From an uncultured Actinomycetes bacterium (lineage in GTDB: Bacteria; Actinomycetota; Actinomycetes; Nanopelagicales; Nanopelagicaceae), in NCBI GenBank assembly GCA_903899145.1, contig CAIUHY010000120.1:1-30501 (forward strand): a stretch of 30,501 bases of DNA, written 5' to 3'. A model generated the notes under the pieces. It saw only the letters and a program-made list of their open reading frames with translations. It was not told the DNA's origin and searched no databases. Positions 7,859 through 15,755 of the stretch are shown in pieces. Every line of letters starts with the position of its first letter. The stretch's first letter is position 1. A program made the position numbers and the translations under genes.

Positions 7859-8098
7859 ATGGTCACTGTTCAGGTCTATTCAAGGCATGGCTGCCACCTA
7901 TGTGAAGCTGCTATCAGAACTTTAGAAGTACTCCAAGAAGAACTTGTATTTGATATTGATGAAATATTTATAGACACAAATCAGGAGCTTGAAGATAAGT
8001 ATGGCGAACAAGTTCCGGTTATTTTAATTAATGGAGTTTCACACGATTTTTTCAAAGTAGATCCAGAGAGATTTAAAAAAGTATTTACTACTCTTTAG
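7859..8098 (+). CDS. glutaredoxin-like (thioredoxin-fold) small protein
   Basis: 79 residues with a thioredoxin fold pattern: a beta strand VTVQVYS, the redox motif C12-H-L-C15, and the cis-proline region QVPVILING. It matches the small glutaredoxin/DUF836 type found in actinobacteria, often of unknown substrate; it probably reduces or oxidises disulfides in the cytosol. No signal peptide is present. A strong GGAGGG ribosome site precedes the ATG. Its 3' end overlaps the convergent XPB helicase gene by 11 nt. It is not NrdH by context, because no ribonucleotide reductase genes are nearby. Confidence 0.85.
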   Translation: MVTVQVYSRHGCHLCEAAIRTLEVLQEELVFDIDEIFIDTNQELEDKYGEQVPVILINGVSHDFFKVDPERFKKVFTTL

Positions 8099-9734
8099 AA
8101 AGAACCTCATCAGCATCAATAATTCGGTAGGCATATCCCTGCTCGGCTAAGAAGCGTTGTCTATTTTGTGCAAAGTCTTGATCAACCGTGTCTCTTGCGA
8201 CAAGAGAATAAAAGCGAGCCCCACGTCCATCAGCCTTAGGTCTTAAAATACGTCCTAAACGTTGTGCCTCTTCCTGCCGAGATCCAAATGTCCCTGAAAC
8301 TTGAATTGCAATTGTTGCATCAGGTAAATCAATTGAAAAGTTTGCAACTTTAGATACAACCAAGCATTTAATCTCACCCGCCCTATAAAGATTAAACAGG
8401 CGCTCTCGCTCTTTAACTGGCGTGTCTCCTTTAATTACTGGAACACCCAATTCTTCACCCAGAGCATCGAGTTGATCAATATATTGTCCAATGACAAGAA
8501 CTTGATCCTCAGAATGCTGTCTTGCAAGTGCAACGGCAACCTTACGCTTTGTAAGGGTGGTCGAGCAAAAACGATATCGATCTTCTTGTTCAGCTGTTGC
8601 ATAGTTCAAACGCTCTTCTTCAGTCAGTGTTACACGCACTTCAACGCAGTCTGCCGGAGCGATATAGCCCTGTGACTCAATTTCTTTCCAAGGTACGTCA
8701 AAACGTTTTGGACCGATCAGAGAGAATACTTCGCCTTCCATTCCATCTTCTCGCACAAGAGTTGCAGTTAAACCAAGACGACGACGAGATTGAATGTCAG
8801 CAGTAAACCTAAAAATAGGTGCAGGTAAGAGGTGTACTTCATCGTAAATGATTAGACCCCAGTCGATCGCATCAAATAAATCGAGGTGGGCGTATACCCC
8901 ACCTCGGCGCATAGTCATCACCTGGTATGTTGCAATAGTTACTGGTCGAATCTCTTTCTTAGCGCCAGAGTATTCACCAATCTCATCTTCGTGCAGAGTC
9001 GTCCGGCGTAATAACTCATCACGCCACTGTCTAGCTGCAACAGTATTTGTTACAAGTATAAGTGTTGTTGCTTTTGCATGTGCCATTGCTGCTGCACCGA
9101 CGATTGTTTTTCCTGCACCGCAAGGGAGTACTACAACACCTGATCCACCATGCCAAAAGCCTTCTGCCGCCATTGATTGGTATTTGCGGATCGACCAGCC
9201 TTCTTCACGAAGAGCAATTTCATGATGTTGGCCATCAACGTACCCAGCAAAGTCTTCTGCAGGCCAACCAAGTTTTAACAACGCCTGCTTGAGGAATCCA
9301 CGTTGCCCAGGATGTACAACAATAGTTTCATCATCTAGTTGTAGCCCAAGCATGGGAGCAACTTTCTTTCCACGTGTAACTTCTCTCAGTACTGCTGGGT
9401 CATTTGAGACCAGTATTAATCCATGAACTGGGTGTGCTTCAAGTCGTAGACGTCCATATCTGGACATTGTTTCTGCGATATCAACTAGTAATGCATGGGG
9501 GACAGCAAAACGTGAGTATTTAAGCAAAGTATCTACTACTTGCTCTGCATCATGACCAGCAGCTCGTGCGTTCCATAAACCAAGTGGCGTAAGTCTGTAT
9601 GTGTGAATGTGTTCCGGAGATTTTTCTAACTCAGCAAATGGGGCTATTGCCCGTCGGCATTCATCTGAAAGAGGATGGTCAATATCAAGTAATAGGGTTT
9701 TATCACTTTGAACAATTAATGGTCCATCACTCAC
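8088..9734 (-). CDS. XPB/ERCC3-type DNA helicase
   Basis: 548-residue SF2 DNA helicase of the XPB family, as in mycobacteria (Rv0861c), acting 3' to 5' on DNA in repair-type processes. Seen: an N-terminal XPB/Ssl2-type domain (about 6-100), Walker A CGAGKT with Lys209, DEVH at 298-301, the motif III GLTAT, followed by the XPB-specific RED motif (LVREDG), and motif VI QRLGRILRP near the C-terminus. The GTG start at 9734 overlaps the upstream peptidase stop by 8 nt. It is the last gene of a four-gene minus-strand operon and shares a module with the 717-residue protein encoded two genes upstream. Confidence 0.95.
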   Translation of the reverse strand: MSDGPLIVQSDKTLLLDIDHPLSDECRRAIAPFAELEKSPEHIHTYRLTPLGLWNARAAGHDAEQVVDTLLKYSRFAVPHALLVDIAETMSRYGRLRLEAHPVHGLILVSNDPAVLREVTRGKKVAPMLGLQLDDETIVVHPGQRGFLKQALLKLGWPAEDFAGYVDGQHHEIALREEGWSIRKYQSMAAEGFWHGGSGVVVLPCGAGKTIVGAAAMAHAKATTLILVTNTVAARQWRDELLRRTTLHEDEIGEYSGAKKEIRPVTIATYQVMTMRRGGVYAHLDLFDAIDWGLIIYDEVHLLPAPIFRFTADIQSRRRLGLTATLVREDGMEGEVFSLIGPKRFDVPWKEIESQGYIAPADCVEVRVTLTEEERLNYATAEQEDRYRFCSTTLTKRKVAVALARQHSEDQVLVIGQYIDQLDALGEELGVPVIKGDTPVKERERLFNLYRAGEIKCLVVSKVANFSIDLPDATIAIQVSGTFGSRQEEAQRLGRILRPKADGRGARFYSLVARDTVDQDFAQNRQRFLAEQGYAYRIIDADEVLSKE

Positions 9735-10803
9735 TAATGAGCTCCTTAATAAATACTGCTAATAGTGAAATTCGGTCTGAAACAGTTGATGCCAAAATAT
9801 GCTCGTGTGTTGCATGGGCGCCATCGCCTGTTGCACCTAGCCCATCAAGAGTTGGCGCGCCCGCAGCAGCCGCGAAGTTTCCATCACTTGCTCCACCGAC
9901 ACTCGCGGAACCAACTAGAGGCATACCCATCTTTTTTGCTGTGGATTCTAGTTTTTCATAAAGCTTTTGAGTTGCTGTAGTTTCAAGCGGAGGTCTATTT
10001 ATTCCACCTGTGATTTCAATCTGAGCATCTGGGTGCTTTGGCTTTAAAGCCCTCACAGCAGAATCTAAACGCTCGAGTTCTGCTAGTGAAAAGGATCGCG
10101 AATCAATATCTAGCGTTGCAAGAGCAGGAACAGTATTTGTTGTCGTTCCAGATTCAAGCCTGGTCGGAACAATTGTTGTTCCATGCTCAGGATTAGCTAG
10201 TTTTGCTATTTGAGTAATAATTTCGGCAATCTCAACTGTTGCATTAATACCCTTCTCTGGTTCAAGACCAGCATGTGAAGCACGTCCGTGAATTTTAATC
10301 TGATACATGGATGTACCTTTTCGCCCCACTTTTACTTTTCCGTTGAGCGATGATTCCAAGACGAGTACAGCTTTAGCATCCTTAGAGACACGGGTTATAA
10401 GCTCACGAGAGCTCTTACTTCCAGTTTCTTCATCACTGGTAGCTATGAGCGCAACGCTTTTGTGAGCATTTGAATTTTCTTTAAGTGCGTATAAAGCTTG
10501 AAGAAATCCTGCTTTCATATCAAAAATTCCAGGACCACTGATTTTGTCACCATCTACTTTCCAAAGCGGCGTAAATGAATCAATAGGCCAAACAGTATCT
10601 AGATGAGCAAGTAGAACTACTTTAGGATTCTTAGAACCCCACCAAAAAACAGGGCGACCTGACTCAATGATTATCTCAGATTCACCGGGCAAGTTATCTT
10701 CTGCAATCTTTTTCGCTACTTCCATAACTTTCTGGCAAGCCGCCAAATCCTCAGTAGGAGATTGGCATTCCACCAGCTTTTGTAAGTCAGCGAGAAATGT
10801 CAT
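9727..10803 (-). CDS. M20 family metallopeptidase (carboxypeptidase G2-like)
   Basis: 358 residues, cytosolic, likely a two-zinc amidohydrolase that cleaves C-terminal amino acids or acyl-amino acids. Seen: HLDTVWP with the His and Asp ligands, SDEETGS with the catalytic Glu-Glu pair, GRASHAGLEPEKG at the lid/dimer domain, and GGASDGN plus GDGAHATHEH at the C-terminal end with the last metal ligands. The pattern is closest to glutamate carboxypeptidase/CPG2 proteins, so a glutamyl or folate-type substrate is possible but not shown. It lies 33 nt after the XPB-associated gene and overlaps the XPB start, which places a peptidase inside a DNA-repair operon. Confidence 0.88.
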   Translation of the reverse strand: MTFLADLQKLVECQSPTEDLAACQKVMEVAKKIAEDNLPGESEIIIESGRPVFWWGSKNPKVVLLAHLDTVWPIDSFTPLWKVDGDKISGPGIFDMKAGFLQALYALKENSNAHKSVALIATSDEETGSKSSRELITRVSKDAKAVLVLESSLNGKVKVGRKGTSMYQIKIHGRASHAGLEPEKGINATVEIAEIITQIAKLANPEHGTTIVPTRLESGTTTNTVPALATLDIDSRSFSLAELERLDSAVRALKPKHPDAQIEITGGINRPPLETTATQKLYEKLESTAKKMGMPLVGSASVGGASDGNFAAAAGAPTLDGLGATGDGAHATHEHILASTVSDRISLLAVFIKELISE

Positions 10804-10836
10804 GGTAGTAGTCTGCCGTAATTCGCATCAACCTGG

Positions 10837-12990
10837 TTATTCATTAGCCACACCCACGCCTGTTATGCGGGGAATTCGGAAATGGGTGATCTCTCCAGTG
10901 GCATGGTCGCGAGCAACTAAGGTTCCAAGTGAGATTGAAAGTGGATCGATAAGCCGGTTTGAAACGCCACCATTTGTATCTGCATATCCGATTGTTAGTC
11001 TTACTCGCTCTTCAATATATTGATGAAGCAACTCGACAGTTTCATTCGCTGTTGTTCTTGGAATATCACGAGGCTTATGTGAACTTGCCTTCTCCCCAGC
11101 TTGTAGGGCTTTTACCGCAGAGTTAATTACTGCTTGAGTGGGTATTGATATTTCACTTACCACTCTAGGAGGCTTTGGCCTAGATTTTGCGCGACGAATA
11201 AGAGGCGCAGAAATTAGAACACCAGTTGCGTTTTCTGCAGCCGGCAAATAACCAGCTTCGCGCAGTGAATTCATTAATTCATTGATCTCGATATCTGAAA
11301 CCAATACTTGCGGGGCAAGTTTGCGCATTTGTAGCGGTTCAAGTTTTTTGTCATGGAGAATCTCAGCAATAAGTCCTTCATCTTCACAACGCAGATATGT
11401 GTGGGCATTTCCAACACGTAATCTGCCATGACGTTTTGCAACATCAGTTATTAGGTATTCAAGTGGCTGAGGAATAGGTGTTTTAGAAGTTTTTTTGAGA
11501 AAATCTAGAATGTAATTTCCAGTTTGCCCATGATCTAAACCTCGACGGATAGAGGCTTCGTTAAATCGATAAACAGTTGCCCCACCACGACTTTCAATAT
11601 CCGCAATTGTTCCAATTGCATTTGCTAGTTCAATAGTGAGTGGGCCAGGTGCGATTGCGCTGTTATCTGCTTGGATTAAAATATGATCAACTGGTTTTGG
11701 AAGAGCAGTTTCTATTCCAAGATCTTGATTATTAAGCAAAGCGATTCCAAAGCTTGAGATAGCTCCTTGTCCTGTGATGCCAAGCCATTCAGCTTCTCGT
11801 AATATCCACTCAACATAGTCAGAGTTAGCTCTCGTAGGGGTGAGCCATTGAATACATATATTTACAGAATCAATTGAAGGATCTAACTCTAAGTTTTTCT
11901 CCAGCAATTCAAGAGTATTTCTTTTAATAAGACTAACACCTGCTCTATCAAGCTCAGGACCTAGTGCCGAAATGTTTTTATTCTCTGTTTTTCCAATAAG
12001 CCCACTCATGCGCGATGTTTCAAGCCACAGAGAAGCAATTGCATGCCATCGTTCTTCAATACTGCGTGTAAGCCAAATATCAAAAGCATTTGTAGGCATA
12101 ATCTGATCATCTGTATCGATCACAATTAATCCAGCAATAAATAAAAGTTCAGCAACAAAAGCCGCGCAACTTTCAGATATTCCTAAGTGTTCAGAAGTGC
12201 GCTTTAAGTCCCTTACGCCCAGCCCGCCAGATTTCAAGCCCACAGGGGGTTCATCTGACCAGTTATGAGCTAATTCTTCACACCATCTAATAAAGGTTCC
12301 AATATTGGCAATTGCTGCCAAATTAATATCTTTTTGCTTCCTCGAAGTGCCAGTAATGGTTGGCTCTATCGCCTGGAGCTCTTTGAAGACTTTTCCTTCT
12401 CTAAAGTGAAGCGCTACTTCCCTTGGTAGCAAAACAGTTTGTGAGTCAAAAGGAATAAGAAAATTATTTGTTATAAGCCACTTAATTGCTGGAGGTGCCT
12501 TCTTTACATCAGTGACTTGTCCTTTTGGTGGTCCCCAAACCATACGTTGCAATAAATCAGTCGCTCCTTTTGGTGCTTCTTCAAGTAGTGAAAAATCAAT
12601 TTTCTTTGTAGTAGTTGGGCCAAGTCCTGCGGGATGCTCTCCTATCGCAACTCTTACATTGCTTGGAACTCGATAGTGCTCGCCGTCTTTATAAATAAGT
12701 GCCCGTTGCCATAACGAAAGAACAGCCGGCTTGGCATCCTTACTTGTCATGCTCAGTACTTCCATGCGAGAAATAGGATCCCCAAGTGTGCAGATCGCAG
12801 TCAGTATGTCTATTTCCCATTTATTAAGTGCATCCCGAGCGCGCATCACACTTGGCATTGAATTTGCTCGCGCAGCAAGTGCTGACATGTCAGGTGGGAC
12901 AGGGGAGATGAGGTCTGGACGCAAAGTAAAGAGCAGAGCGATTTCACTCTCTGCACGCATGCGTAGCTCATCAGCTAATGAATAAGACAT
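10837..12990 (-). CDS. XPB-associated protein with helicase-like module and C-terminal WYL-like domain
   Basis: 717 residues, similar in layout to the protein encoded beside XPB in mycobacteria (Rv0862c). Residues about 433-522 read like the N-terminal domain of the XPB helicase downstream: both begin I(L/V)xQxD and end with a KRHGRLRV/SRYGRLRL element. The last 60 residues (VRLTIGYADT..., NRLIDPLSI..., HFRIPRITGV) resemble a WYL domain, a ligand- or nucleic-acid-sensing fold. No Walker motifs are present, so it is not a helicase itself. A likely role is partner or regulator of XPB. ATG 12990 is preceded by a weak AGGG; it lies 44 nt after the HAD gene in the same direction. Confidence 0.85.
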   Translation of the reverse strand: MSYSLADELRMRAESEIALLFTLRPDLISPVPPDMSALAARANSMPSVMRARDALNKWEIDILTAICTLGDPISRMEVLSMTSKDAKPAVLSLWQRALIYKDGEHYRVPSNVRVAIGEHPAGLGPTTTKKIDFSLLEEAPKGATDLLQRMVWGPPKGQVTDVKKAPPAIKWLITNNFLIPFDSQTVLLPREVALHFREGKVFKELQAIEPTITGTSRKQKDINLAAIANIGTFIRWCEELAHNWSDEPPVGLKSGGLGVRDLKRTSEHLGISESCAAFVAELLFIAGLIVIDTDDQIMPTNAFDIWLTRSIEERWHAIASLWLETSRMSGLIGKTENKNISALGPELDRAGVSLIKRNTLELLEKNLELDPSIDSVNICIQWLTPTRANSDYVEWILREAEWLGITGQGAISSFGIALLNNQDLGIETALPKPVDHILIQADNSAIAPGPLTIELANAIGTIADIESRGGATVYRFNEASIRRGLDHGQTGNYILDFLKKTSKTPIPQPLEYLITDVAKRHGRLRVGNAHTYLRCEDEGLIAEILHDKKLEPLQMRKLAPQVLVSDIEINELMNSLREAGYLPAAENATGVLISAPLIRRAKSRPKPPRVVSEISIPTQAVINSAVKALQAGEKASSHKPRDIPRTTANETVELLHQYIEERVRLTIGYADTNGGVSNRLIDPLSISLGTLVARDHATGEITHFRIPRITGVGVANE

Positions 12991-13034
12991 AACTGCCCTA
13001 CATTACTGGAGTTTTGTCACCCCTATTTACAGGT

Positions 13035-13805
13035 CTACCTTTTTTTCCAGCTTCGAGGGGAGATGAGCGTTGTTACCTTCATAGCACGGCTAAGAGTGGG
13101 GGCAATAATTTTTTTGAATATGCGGCCCCGGCGGAAGTCATGTATTGGCCAGTTATTTCGTAGGGCATGAATTTGTAACTGGGCATCAGGATTGATAGCT
13201 CTTGGATATCCAACCGTGCTGAGCAATGGAATGTCGTAATGACTATCTGAGTATGCATAAGAATGAGCTAAATCAATATTATTTTCAAGCGCTAACTTCT
13301 TTACTGCTATCGCTTTATTAGGGCCATGCAGAAGTTGTCCAATTAATTTGCCCGTGTAGACACCTTCTTTGACTTCTGCAATCGTCCCAAGCGCACCAGT
13401 AAAGCCAAGTCTTTCTGCAATGAGGTTTGCAAGGTCAAGAGGAGTGGCTGTTACTAACCAAACTTCTTCATTATTTTTTAGATGCTCATTTGCAATTTCA
13501 ATTGTTCCTTGCCATAAAGCTGGAGATACATATTCGTCATAAACTTCAATACCCATCTTCTCGATCACATCCGCCCTGTGCCCCCGGAAGAATTCACAGG
13601 CAGAGGCCTGAATTTTCGCGATCTCTTCCATATTTTCGTTTCCTGAGAGCCGGTATCGAATATTGGCCATGACAAAATTGGAGATATCTTTCTTTGTGAA
13701 GAATCCACGCTGGTACATACCTCGACTCAAGAAGAAAAGTGAGGAACCCCTCATCAATGTGTTGTCTACATCAAAGAAAGCGACTCGCTTTTGGGTAACC
13801 GCCAT
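13035..13805 (-). CDS. HAD-IB family phosphatase (SerB-like)
   Basis: 256 residues. HAD superfamily subclass IB: motif I FFDVDNTLMRGS with the nucleophile Asp in DVDNT, a helical cap of about 90 residues, motif II LVTATP, a Lys in GPNKAIAVKKL, and motif III YAYSDSHYDIPLL with the metal-binding acids. These match SerB/CicA-type proteins in actinobacteria that are often called phosphoserine phosphatases; some act on other phosphomonoesters or lysophospholipids, so the substrate is open. The C-terminus is basic. It is the first gene of the operon ending in XPB and is divergent from a second phosphatase at 13839, 33 nt away. Confidence 0.88.
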   Translation of the reverse strand: MAVTQKRVAFFDVDNTLMRGSSLFFLSRGMYQRGFFTKKDISNFVMANIRYRLSGNENMEEIAKIQASACEFFRGHRADVIEKMGIEVYDEYVSPALWQGTIEIANEHLKNNEEVWLVTATPLDLANLIAERLGFTGALGTIAEVKEGVYTGKLIGQLLHGPNKAIAVKKLALENNIDLAHSYAYSDSHYDIPLLSTVGYPRAINPDAQLQIHALRNNWPIHDFRRGRIFKKIIAPTLSRAMKVTTLISPRSWKKR

Positions 13806-13811
13806 GTCATT

Positions 13812-13817
13812 ACTTTA
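13812..13817 (-). promoter_or_regulatory. putative leaderless -10 box for the HAD phosphatase
   Basis: TAAAGT (TANNNT) on the minus strand, exactly 6 nt before ATG 13805, with no Shine-Dalgarno motif. Transcription is expected to start at the A of the start codon. Confidence 0.45.
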
Positions 13818-13826
13818 GCCCTCGCT

Positions 13827-13832
13827 TATGCT
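13827..13832 (+). promoter_or_regulatory. putative leaderless -10 box for the histidine phosphatase operon
   Basis: TATGCT (TANNNT) followed by 6 nt and then ATG 13839. No ribosome site is visible. It supports ATG 13839 over the in-frame start at 13791, which lies inside the divergent gene. Confidence 0.45.
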
Positions 13833-13838
13833 TATCTC

Positions 13839-14462
13839 ATGCCCGCCACCATTCACTTCCTGCGTCATGGCGAAGTCCATAACCCTGAAAAAATTCTCTA
13901 TGGGCGTCAACCCGGTTGGTATTTATCTGAGCGTGGTCACGAGATGGCGAAGACGGTTGCAGAATGGTCAAATAAATTTGATATCGGCGCAGTACACGCC
14001 TCTCCGCTACAAAGAGCGCAAGAGACCGCAACCCCACTTGCCTCCGCACACCATTTACAAATTACAACCGATCAGAAACTCATAGAAGCATCAAATATTT
14101 TTGAAGGTAAAAAATTTGAATTAGGTTCAGGAGTTTTGCTGCATCCTGCGTCATGGAAGCATTTAGTTAATCCATGGAAACCATCATGGGGTGAGCCTTA
14201 TAGCGAGCAGATATCAAGGATGCTTGGAAGTTTATTTGAGGCGAGAGACGCCGCCAATGGCAAAGATGCATTTTGCGTTTCACATCAGTTACCTATTTGG
14301 ATTTTACGTTCTGCAGTTGAAGGCCGCAGGTTGATTCATGATCCACGTAAAAGAGAGTGCACATTAGCTTCGATTACAAGTTTTCATCTTGACAGTGAAG
14401 GGGCAATCGAAGGAGTTAGTTATTCAGAACCTGCTAAGCATTTATTGCCGGTAAAAAAATAA
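13839..14462 (+). CDS. histidine phosphatase family protein (phosphoglycerate mutase-like)
   Basis: 207 residues. Branch-1 histidine phosphatase: HFLRHGEV with the phospho-accepting His10, a conserved ASPLQRAQETA segment with the second Arg, and CVSHQLPIW with the second His (residue 149). A Glu lies in the usual middle position. In other actinobacteria, including M. tuberculosis Rv0525, a protein of this type heads the cytochrome c biogenesis operon, as here. The true substrate is unknown; cofactor-dependent phosphoglycerate mutase activity is unlikely from context. The open frame starts at 13791, but MPATIHFLRHG at 13839 is the normal opening. TAA overlaps the ATG of the next gene by one base. 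Confidence 0.9.
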   Translation: MPATIHFLRHGEVHNPEKILYGRQPGWYLSERGHEMAKTVAEWSNKFDIGAVHASPLQRAQETATPLASAHHLQITTDQKLIEASNIFEGKKFELGSGVLLHPASWKHLVNPWKPSWGEPYSEQISRMLGSLFEARDAANGKDAFCVSHQLPIWILRSAVEGRRLIHDPRKRECTLASITSFHLDSEGAIEGVSYSEPAKHLLPVKK

Positions 14463-15031
14463 TGCAAAGAAAAATACTATCGGCAATTGTAATTTTCTCA
14501 ACTGCCTTATTACTGACCAGCTGTTCCACAGGTGGCATCTCCAAAGCAAGCCAAAGTGCATTTATTGAAGGTAATGGTGTTGCAGTTTACGTAAAATCAG
14601 ATGCCCGTAAACTTTCTCCAATAATTTCTGGTGCCACCCTTTCAAATGGAAATATTTCACTAGCACATAACAAAGTAACTGTTTTAAACATATGGGCATC
14701 GTGGTGCGCCCCTTGCAGGGCAGAGGCACCACTTCTCTCTGATTTTTCACAAAAATATTCTGCTCAAGGTGTGCAGTTCGCAGGAATTCTTACTCGGGAT
14801 AACGCATCCTCAGCTCTTGCATTTACTCAACGATTTAAAATTTTATACCCAGTTTTTACAGATGACTCAATTCTTGCTTCCTTTCGCAATTCATTAGTGC
14901 CAAATGCGATACCTACCACTTTAATCATCGATGCACACGGCTATGTGGCAGCAAGAGTAAGCGGTGAAGTAACTACCGCATTGCTTACTGATTTAATTAT
15001 GCGTGTACTTAAGGACGCTCCTCATGCATAA
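14462..15031 (+). CDS. TlpA/ResA-like thiol-disulfide lipoprotein of cytochrome c biogenesis
   Basis: 189 residues. An N-terminal lipoprotein signal is seen, with a hydrophobic run and lipobox LTSC, so the protein should be lipid-anchored outside the membrane. The mature part is a thioredoxin fold with W81-C82-A-P-C85 (NIWASWCAPCRAEAP) and a cis-proline region NAIPTTLIID. It probably keeps apocytochrome c cysteines reduced for heme attachment, drawing electrons from CcdA encoded next. Equivalent to Rv0526 by position. It starts in the stop codon of the upstream gene and overlaps ccdA by 8 nt. Confidence 0.93.
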   Translation: MQRKILSAIVIFSTALLLTSCSTGGISKASQSAFIEGNGVAVYVKSDARKLSPIISGATLSNGNISLAHNKVTVLNIWASWCAPCRAEAPLLSDFSQKYSAQGVQFAGILTRDNASSALAFTQRFKILYPVFTDDSILASFRNSLVPNAIPTTLIIDAHGYVAARVSGEVTTALLTDLIMRVLKDAPHA

Positions 15032-15755
15032 CTTTTTCGTTGATCAGATCTTTAGTGGTAACTTGATTCTTGCTATGGTTGTTGCCCTGATCGCTGGCGT
15101 TATTTCCTTCTTTTCACCATGTGTATTGCCATTGGTACCTGGCTATCTTGCCTATTCAGCAGGCATGACTGATGTAAAAAATAAGAAGCGAACTGCCCTA
15201 GGAGCCGTACTTTTTGTGAGTGGATTTTCCATTCTATTTATCAGCTATGGCGCTCTGTTCGGATCACTTGGATCAAAGATTGCAAATGGATCCAGGTGGT
15301 TATCTGTTCTTCTTGGAGCACTCACAATTTGTATGGGAGTAATTTTCCTCTTTAATCAGAAGTTTTATCGATCATTTAAACCACAATGGAAGTCGACAGC
15401 AGGACTAGTTGGTGCACCACTTTTAGGTTTTTTATTTGGTATCGGGTGGACGCCTTGCATTGGTCCAACACTTGGGGCAGTCCAAGCACTCTCATTTCAA
15501 AGCTCTAGTGCTCTCCGTGGGGCAATTCTCTCGGTCGCATATTGCTTTGGTATCGGTGTTCCATTTATTTTAGTTGGAGTTTTCTTTGATCAATCAGCGA
15601 AACTTCGCCGCTTTATTTCCAAACGGGGAAATTTACTGACGATATTTGGTGGAATATTCCTTATCGTCATCGGACTACTGCAGGTTACCGGCGTATGGCT
15701 GCATTTAATTAATTCTTTACGTTCACTTATCTCAAACTTTATTCCGGTCGTGTGA
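15024..15755 (+). CDS. ccdA: cytochrome c biogenesis protein CcdA
   Basis: 243-residue membrane protein with about six transmembrane helices that passes electrons from cytosolic thioredoxin across the membrane. Seen: the two conserved redox cysteines in FFSPCVLPLVPGYLAY and GIGWTPCIGPTLGA, at the same places in the two halves of the protein, which form an internal repeat. The frame is open from GTG 15003, but ATG 15024 has an AAGGA ribosome site 8 nt upstream (15011-15015) and gives the usual short N-terminus. Its TGA overlaps the resB start. Confidence 0.95.
   Translation: MHNFFVDQIFSGNLILAMVVALIAGVISFFSPCVLPLVPGYLAYSAGMTDVKNKKRTALGAVLFVSGFSILFISYGALFGSLGSKIANGSRWLSVLLGALTICMGVIFLFNQKFYRSFKPQWKSTAGLVGAPLLGFLFGIGWTPCIGPTLGAVQALSFQSSSALRGAILSVAYCFGIGVPFILVGVFFDQSAKLRRFISKRGNLLTIFGGIFLIVIGLLQVTGVWLHLINSLRSLISNFIPVV

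Noticed and set aside
8077..8095. Hairpin AGTA-loop-TACT followed by a T-run after the XPB gene
   Set aside because: The stem is only four base pairs and AT-rich; too weak to call a terminator.
8848..9225. Open frame antisense to the XPB helicase domain
   Set aside because: No ribosome site, no recognisable domain, and it sits fully inside a strongly conserved helicase gene.
13791..13838. Upstream in-frame start for the histidine phosphatase
   Set aside because: It begins inside the divergent HAD gene; the residues before MPATIHFLRHG do not resemble the family.
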